From Cardinalis cardinalis (Eukaryota > Chordata > Aves > Passeriformes > Cardinalidae): 64,000 nucleotides of DNA. Position 1 is the stretch's first letter; every line of letters begins with the position of its first letter. Where the stretch lies: NCBI GenBank assembly GCA_014549065.1, contig JACDOX010000034.1, forward strand, positions 1,723,928-1,787,927, written 5' to 3'. Position numbers and translations under genes: made by a program. The notes below the pieces were generated by a model. That model saw only the letters and a list, made by a program, of their open reading frames with translations. It made no database searches and had not been told where the DNA came from. Shown here piece by piece: positions 56,381-64,000 of the stretch.

Positions 56381-59300
56381 CAACAATAGGCCATACAAAA
56401 GAGACTAGCAGGCAGCTGCTGTATGAGAGCCAGAGTCATTAGGGAGCAGGCTGCCAACAAGAAACACCTGGCTTGGGCAGACTTCAGCTTCTCCTCATTG
56501 TTTCTAATTCATGAAACAAAGAAGAATTATTTTTTAAGTAGTAAAAATTGTGAGTTTCTATTAAAATATATCAGTCTGAAGGAATATAACCCCTTCTATT
56601 ACGGAAACAAAATGTTCTTTGTCAGGAAAAATATTAAAGAAAAATAAATCTATCAGGAGCTATTGTAGTCCCCTTTTCTTGTTAGCAAAATTAATCACAG
56701 TGATGTAAAGCACAAGGAGGTATGAAAGGAGCCCACACTAAACATTGAGATGCATTCAGAAACTGCTTTCTGAATTTTCTGACACTTTTCTACATTAGTC
56801 AATAATTACAACAAACTTGCATTTACACACAACTCTAAGAGCATTTGTGGGTAACTTCAATGGAGGGGGTGAAAGTCTTTAAACTAAAACTATATAATAT
56901 TAATATATGGAATAATGGGTATTTTTAAGCAGTTGAAACATTAGAGCACTTGACATAAAGGAACTACAGACTACTCTTTTGTTCTGGAGTCCCTTACATT
57001 TGTTTGCAACACAACTGCCTTCCTCTTTTATTTTTTCATAGATCTGTTCTAGATGCCAAGATCTTTCCATCTCTTCTCGATGACAGAATATTTGAACAGA
57101 AGTCTGGAGTTAGGCTATAGCCAACTCTTTATTGTTTTCATTTTCAATTGAAGTAATCGACACAGAAACACAAACTCCAGTTCACATCTCCCCTCACTGC
57201 CCAACATTTCTATTGCCTGGCACAGACATTTAGCAACATAATTGTAGCAAGGTTTGATGCTTGATAAAAAACAGTGGCACACTGTGGACTTTCAAATAAG
57301 AATTTGCCACTGCTGATAACTTCAGCTGAAGACAGGTCAACACACAGAAGGAAGAGATTCTGCATTTGTAAATGTTCACCTGAATGACTACTAGAAAAGC
57401 GTATTTACTGAACTCCAGCATCATTACATGACTAAAAGCAATAATGAGAACCATAGAGGCAGCTGTCCTCCTCTGCTTGTGAGGACAGGCAAACTGCTGG
57501 GAAATATCTACTGTGATTTAACAGAGGGGGAGAATGAGAGTAGGTTTGCTAGAACTGTTTCAAGTAACTTTCCAAGCTTTATGTGGATATTAAGGCGATT
57601 CAACACAGTAAATGAAAGTACATACTGTCATGCTATTACACTGATGCACTTATCAGGTACCCAGCTATTAAACTTCAAAGAAGAAACCCCAACTATAGTT
57701 TCTCCACACTGTCCATTAAACACTCCTAGAAACAACTACTAACACCACAATTTTGGAGCTTTTAAGTCGGAGGCAGGAGGAGACTCCACACTAATTTCTG
57801 CCACGGTGAACACAAAGACTGAGAGAAAGCTACCCACGAGCACAGTGGGACGCCTGATCCCCTGCACTGGATTAAGCCTCTTTGCAAACAGTGAATAAAA
57901 GCAGTGATCTGAAAAAGCTAATCAGTCCCTGCTGTGGTATTTAGACTACCTCAGTTGCCGGTATTGGATAACGTTAAGCATATTAAAACTTCTGTAGGCA
58001 AAATTGGAAGCCAGTCCAGTTCACCTATGTCCAAGAATTGCACTTAAATGCAAGCAGGATCACTAGGCTAGTCATTTGTTATCTCCCTGATCAGAGCCAG
58101 GAATTTCTGTTGCAATACAGAGATGCTTGCTTTACAGAGACACATATGATACCCTTTATATACATCTGTAACAGAGAACTCCGTGGCAGAGAAGTGCTGT
58201 ACTGATGGCTCTACAACCACAACTACTGCAAGTGTATTACTCAGCTTAGAAAACTGCCTTAAAATAATGCTGTAAGACATCCACTTGCAAAGACCTGACC
58301 CCTCTATGTCTTCTACAGTAACAATAAAAATACCACCCTGTTTCATGTACCGCCATACTCTCCACACACCAAGTGCATGTCTTCAGGGAATCAGGGATAA
58401 ACTTTAGTTGCAGATTAAAGTTCACACAAGCACCATTCTGCAGCGCTATGAGCAAAATGAGAATGGATGCAGTCTGAAGACTTACATTATATTGTTAAAT
58501 TTACAGAAAATATTCTAGTAAGCTAGAGTTGGGTGAATTAAGATGACTTTTTCTAATTCTATCTTGTGCATGACATCAGTTACTTAAATCAGATGCCTCT
58601 TCTGGAAGCATCTTCTCAGCTCTTCCCTAAAAGAAGGTAGCTTGTTGAGGGTTTACAAGGTATCAGATCACCCTATTAAATCATGCTTGTGATGACAGAA
58701 AAGCATTCATATTAAGGCTTATAAAGTAGATGAGGCTTCCTTGTGGGAATGATGAGCTCACCCGCATGAAAGACACTGTATGAAACAGTGGGGCTGTGCT
58801 AACACATCTGTGAAAGGCAGATGTGCCTAAGAGCATCACCAGAAAGTATAAAGCAAGCACAAGGCACACAGCACAAAGGGACAAAGCAAGTTCTACTTTT
58901 TGTGCTAAAACCTCCAAATCCAATAATGAGTTCAACAGCTTCCTATTATGATACTCAAAATACAAAGAGGTAGTAAATTAAATCCAGACACAGCAAATGT
59001 AACAGCTCCTTCAAATTTCTGGTCTTGCAAGATAAGTAAGCTATAAAAACCTATATTTGTGGCTGCTAGGTATGGGACATTTTGTACAGTGCTCCTCAGG
59101 TCCTTAGTGCCACTTGATTAAACAGCAGGCCAGCACAAAATCCTGAATTGCCTGGAGGTGATGGGCTTGGAGACTCTGTGGTGGAAGGAGATTTCAGAAT
59201 GCACAGCAGAAGGGTATGGGATGCTGCAGAGAGACACAGACCACGCTGCCTCTTGGTTTGGGTGAGGGGTGGGAAGGAGAGCATCCCCTTTATCCTCTTC

Positions 59301-60890
59301 CCCCCCACTGCCCAGTGTGGTGTGAAAAGCACACATGGAAGGGCCAGAGAGACCAAAGGGGGGAGAGCTGGAGCAGCTGGGAAATTCAGACAGCAGAGGC
59401 TGAAGATATTAGGGAAGCAATACTATAAGACAGAAAAAACCCTCTGAAAACCCTCCAAAGAAGCTGCTAGCTCCAGCCAAATCTTGTTGTTTCAAACACA
59501 TTGAAAGCAAAGCCTTACTTAAAGAGAAATTATTTCATGCAAGCATACAAAATGGTCATTCTGTCATTCCCTAACTCCAGTGGTATTATTACAGCAATTA
59601 GAAACACAATTTGTCCCATTAACACGTTTAATTATCTTTTATTTTACAACTTTGTGCTAAGCCTCCTGTAATAAATTATGTTCTTTGCAAGAATACACTG
59701 CAGAAGTTAAATCAATCATGTACCACTGCATTTGTGAAGTAGAAATTAAGGTTATAGGCTACAGACAAAACTCAGCTCAAAAAAAGGTGAAAAACTTACN
59801 TTTACTGTCGGACTTGGAAGCTGCAAGGGAAATGCTTATTTTTAAAATTAATTTTGGCAATGCAAAAAAAATATTCCTTTCCAGTTATACGAAGAGATAG
59901 ACTATCTTAAATAGAACACTTGAAAGAAGATCACCTAGTTTTGAGGAGTGGTAAGTGGTGCTCTAGACTGGATCTTCTCACAGTCAAAACCAGACAAAAA
60001 ACCACCACTCTACAGCCATACAAAGGATTGAGTTAAATGACCCATAAAGAGTGCCTAGAATTCAGAAAAAGAACTGACACTATCATAAAGATGAGTAATG
60101 TTTTGCCTAGAGAATGACTAACCTTTCAAAACCACCATATTTTAAAATAGGGTTAAACCGTATTTTCAAATGCAGCGCAATTGCTCTGTAGAAAAATATG
60201 CACTTTCAAATGAATTAAAACAAAGTGGAGAAAAGTTCTTTCACTCTTTGAAAAAAGACTCATCTCTCTCTAGTTATCCTTAAAATTAAAAAAGCAGAAA
60301 TGCCTTTTCCAGCAGGGCATCATCTTAAAAGATGGCCAGAATGTCTACAGTTTCTGGTATCATCCCATTAGATCATTGGTATATTGGCTGCATGCAAGAC
60401 CTGAGCAAATCATTGCAACGTTTATCAGGATGTCCTCTGAGGTTTTGAAGAGAAGCAGAAAACCCCAAGTGTTATCATACGTAGCAATTACTTTTTTTTT
60501 GCTAACCACAGGTGAAACAGATCCAGTCTTCATTTTTCTGTTGGTAGACAAAGGCAGCGACCATGTCACAACAAGACAAAGCACCAGCCTGCAGCTGCAG
60601 TTTGCCTACATGAGGAGTCCAAGAGGCTTGAACCACAACAGCCAACTACACAGAAAGCAAAAAGCAGCATTCTGTGATGCCAAAAAACACGGGCATCATT
60701 ACCCTCACTACCACATTGAGATGTAGCACCTGAAATGAAATACATTTTCTGAAGCAGATTTTAATTTTAAAATTAAATAGTTTTGATCATGTGACAAAAA
60801 ACCCTCCACTGTTTACCTAAGAGGATGATGATTTCCTCAGTAATGTAAATTACAGGTATTCAGTGTAGGCACAGATTCCTAAGATGTGCT
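56381..60890. other. upstream or intronic non-coding sequence
   Basis: AT-rich sequence upstream of the candidate promoter. It is either intergenic or an intron of a longer ZC3H12C transcript whose canonical first exon lies beyond the window. No coding or repeat family is recognised. One ambiguous base lies at 59800. Confidence 0.6.
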
Positions 60891-60894
60891 CCTT

Positions 60895-61515
60895 TCACAG
60901 CGTCACAGAATCCCTGAAGTCGGAAGAGACCTCTGTAAGACATCAGGTCCAACTCCCCTGCTCCAGCAGGGCTACCAAGAGCCAGGGGCTAGACCCTGTC
61001 CAGACAGCATCTGAACACCTCCAAGAATGGACACTCCACAACCTCCCTGGGCAGCAGCCAGCGCTTAGTCATCCTGCCAGAAAAAGTGCATTTCCTAATG
61101 TTCAGAAGGAATAGTCTGTGCCCACTGCTTCTGGTCCTGTCCATGGGCAGCACTGAAAAGAGGCTGGCTCTGTCTGCTTTGCACACACCCTTCAGGTATT
61201 TATATGCATTGATAAGAAACCCACAAGCCTCTTCTCCAGGCAGAACAGTCCCAGCTCTCTCAGCCTTCCCTCCTAGAGGAGATGCTCCACTCCCTTCATC
61301 ATCTTTCTGGCCCTTCATTAGACTCACTCTATAACTCCATGTCTCTCTTCTACTGGAGGGCTCAGATTTATCTCACCAGTGCCAAGCACAGGGGAAGGAT
61401 CACCTCCCCTGCCCTGCTAAGCAACCCCTCCTGGTACAACCAGGCCACTGCTGGCTGCCTCCAGCACAATGACATACAGCAGGCACAAGGATTTCCCATC
61501 TTTAAGTGGATGCTC
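60895..61515 (-). mobile_element. CR1 LINE 3' part, reverse orientation
   Basis: This reads as the reverse complement of a CR1 tail. It opens TCACAGAATCCCTGAAGTCG and CAGGTCCAACTCCCCTGCTC, then ACTCCACAACCTCCCTGGGC, then TTCTCCAGGCAGAACAGTCC. It continues into the 3' end of the reverse-transcriptase region (CACCAGTGCCAAGCACAGGG). It is decayed, with no intact frame. Confidence 0.85.
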
Positions 61516-63339
61516 CAACTCAAATGTGGTTAAACGCCAGCACAAATATACAAGCCCCTGTAATCACACCTGCACAAGCACACCAGGGCATGCACACAGA
61601 TGGACAATCCCAGAAGTCTTCTTTCCAAGGGCAGTAAGTCACACGGCCAGAAATTCTTGGGGGCTTTTTTGGGAATAGACACAAAGCTCCGCTGGAAAGT
61701 ATTCAGGGGTTTGCAACCCAGAAAGTACTGAAACCCCCTTTTATACACTAAGGTTGGGCAACTGCTCTCATCAACATCATCTCATAAACTTCAAGTGTGA
61801 AATGCAGTGTCTATTTCTGCAACAAATGGGGGAACAGTGCTTACTTAAAGATTGCAACTGCTTATTTTATGTTTTAGTTTTATTATTTATGAATTGAAGG
61901 AGACAAAAAGCTACAAAATGTTCAAGGGAAAAAAAAGTTTCCACCAGTACATACATGTCAGATTTGATCTCCTCCCACTTCCAGAAAGAGTCACGTTGTC
62001 TGGATGCTTTCTGAGCATGAAAATTTGAACTGTCTAATTAACTTTCCCTGTGACAATACTGGGTGGCCAGACAATGCCTACAACTGTACAAAGTGTATAC
62101 CATCATGCTTAGCAAAGTACTTTTATTCAAATTTGTTCTGTCAGAAGAAAATCCTCTTACAAAACTAACATGGTTATGTGGAAAAAAAAAGTATTCTCTT
62201 CATTTAAATACATTTAGCTAGTCAACTTAATATCTTTTATCTGTGCCAGAGACTATTGTTAAAAATTTGAAAGGTTTGTCAGAGGAAAATAGGCTTCTCA
62301 AACTGTCTAGAGACATGGCCAGGTTGTGTTTCAGGCCATGTTGCTGGCAATAGAGCCCCATAATCTCCAGGGTTCTGGACACAGTTCAAGGTGTTGGTTG
62401 GACTCTGTGTCGCCCTAAATGGCTTCACAGTGTTATGCTTATTTGAGACACAATTCCTATGCCTGTACCACACGGCTGCAGTTGTCTTTTTGGCCTGGAG
62501 CCTTCTGCAAGAGAGCTGCCAGCAGCGGATTTTCTGCACGACTTTCAGCCTTGCCATTTACTCTCTACTGGGATGAAAGAGGCAGAGAACATGTTAAGGT
62601 TCAATTTTTTACCCAGATTTAGTAAGCTAAGAATCAGAGAAGACAGAGATGATCATGTGGTTTGTCGAGACGCACTTGGCACATAACTGTTTCTTACTTT
62701 CTGAGGAAGCTTTTAATAGACCTCACAAGTGGCAACAATAGCCAGATCTTACAAAGTGGGTTACTGTAGCTGCAAATCAAAGTTCCAAATGAACTTGGAT
62801 TCTTGGAATGAAAGAAAATAGCTGCACAGAGGTTTATCTTATTACCTGTAATTTAGGTATAGCTTTTCTTCAGATTTACTGTATTCCTGAACTCAGGAAA
62901 GACCATCAGAAAGTCTCCACACTGAGCTACATATAGGCTTTGAAATCCTAGTATCTTACATGTCAATAAACAGCTTGCTCATGTTTAATAACCTAATACA
63001 TCAGAAAGAGACAAACTGTGTTGGTGATTTCACATAATTTTTCCAGCTATTTGCAGTCTCAGAGTCATTCAGGGCTCAGAAGTTTGCAGCTTTTAAAGTA
63101 GTAATTAATATTGCTGACCAAATTTTCTTGTATTTAGTTGAAAAGCCAGCTAGATTTTAGGCCTGTGAATTCATGCACACATTTCTTTAATTAGCCTAAC
63201 ATTTTGAGCCCTTCTGAGCCCCCAGCACTCATACTTTGCTTTTCCCAGTCCTTGTCACGAAGTTAGATCTGATAAGGACATGCAAATGGGAATACTTTAT
63301 ACAGAACTGGTGATACTTTAACATTTAGTATTAAATAAT
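61516..63339. other. non-coding, nothing recognised
   Basis: AT-rich sequence between two CR1 fragments. No gene, repeat family or regulatory element is supported. Confidence 0.6.
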
Positions 63340-63980
63340 TTAGTATGGAAGGAACCTCTGGAGGTCAACTAGTCCAACCAACCCCCACTTAATACAGGAT
63401 CAGCTACAGTAAGTTGCTCTGTGTCTTTTCCTTTTGAGCATTTCCAAGGCTGGAGACTCCACAATTTGCCCAAACACCTGCCCCCAGTGTGTAAGTATTC
63501 TCATGGTGACATTTTTCTTCATCTTCAGCCAGAATTTCTCACTATACCTTGCCAACTGCTGCCTCTTGTCCTTTTGTTACACGCCTCCACACAGAGTACT
63601 CTGTCTTCTCCAAACAAGTTACAGAGCTGAAGACAGCAATAAGATCCCCCTTTGTCTTTTCTTAAATAAGGTTGAACAAACTCAGCTCTGCTGGTGTCTC
63701 TCCTTGTTACACAATGTGCTCCAGCCCCCAGTCAACCTGGTTGCCATCCACTAGACTGGTCCCTCTAAGGCAGTGTTTTCTCTTGCTCTTTAGAGACCAA
63801 AGCTGGACTCAGTGCCCCAAATACAACCTCACCAGTGCCAAAAGAGGTAAATGATCACTCCACTTGGCCTAATGGTGAACCTCTTGCTAATATGCCCTAT
63901 TTAGCCTTATTATCTATTTCTGCAACATCATCTTACACCCATCAAGGGATGAGGCTTTATGGTCCACAAAAGGATCCCAT
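63340..63980 (-). mobile_element. CR1 LINE 3' part, reverse orientation, more diverged
   Basis: The opening GGAAGGAACCTCTGGAGGTC and TAGTCCAACCAACCCCCAC is the reverse complement of a CR1 3' end. It continues through GGAGACTCCACAATTTGCCC, AATAAGATCCCCCTTTGTC and AACCTCACCAGTGCCAAAAG. It probably extends to or past the window edge. Confidence 0.8.
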
Positions 63981-64000
63981 GTCAGCAGATGAACTAAACC

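Overview
The window is vertebrate nuclear DNA, and almost certainly avian. It has intron-split genes with long AT-rich introns, several decayed CR1-type LINEs in both orientations, and long-terminal-repeat relics of a type seen in bird genomes. There are no bacterial-style operons. Two protein-coding genes are recognised, and both are cut by the window edges or lack part of their 5' end.

Left part (1 to about 11.5 kb, + strand): the 3' two-thirds of RDX (radixin, an ERM protein linking membrane to actin). Eight coding exons run from 379 to 9257 with consistent phases. They give 399 residues, which correspond to residues 185-583 of a 583-residue radixin. They encode the last FERM lobe, the helical rod, the polyproline linker and the actin-binding tail. 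A 3' UTR of about 2.2 kb follows, ending near a polyadenylation signal at 11492.

Middle (about 11.5-26.85 kb): a 15-kb convergent intergenic interval with no gene that I can support. It holds a well-preserved solo LTR (15925-16426) with a matching 5-bp target-site duplication, a GC-rich unexplained stretch (about 20.0-23.6 kb), simple repeats and a CR1 LINE (about 25.75-26.72 kb) that ends just before the 3' end of the next gene.

Right part (about 26.85-56.2 kb, - strand): ZC3H12C (Regnase-3/MCPIP3 family endoribonuclease). It has an unusually long inferred 3' UTR of about 5.7 kb, then five coding exons (last exon 32570-33969, then 34722-34828, 35722-35956, 38653-38792 and 50092-50858). They carry a UBA-like helix region, a complete PIN/NYN nuclease with its acidic residues, and a CCCH zinc finger split across an intron. 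A short candidate alternative first coding exon lies at 56061-56084, next to a small CpG-rich, CCAAT-box segment. Its phase joins exactly onto the next exon.

Far right (56.3-64 kb): non-coding sequence upstream of that candidate promoter, either intergenic or intronic to a longer ZC3H12C transcript. It contains two reverse-oriented CR1 fragments.

The two genes are convergent (tail to tail), as I recall RDX and ZC3H12C being in human, so this looks like ordinary conserved synteny. The most interesting items are the candidate internal promoter and alternative N-terminus of ZC3H12C, the very long ZC3H12C 3' UTR, a 194-codon open frame antisense to ZC3H12C, and the solo LTR. I found no evidence of a new molecular system.
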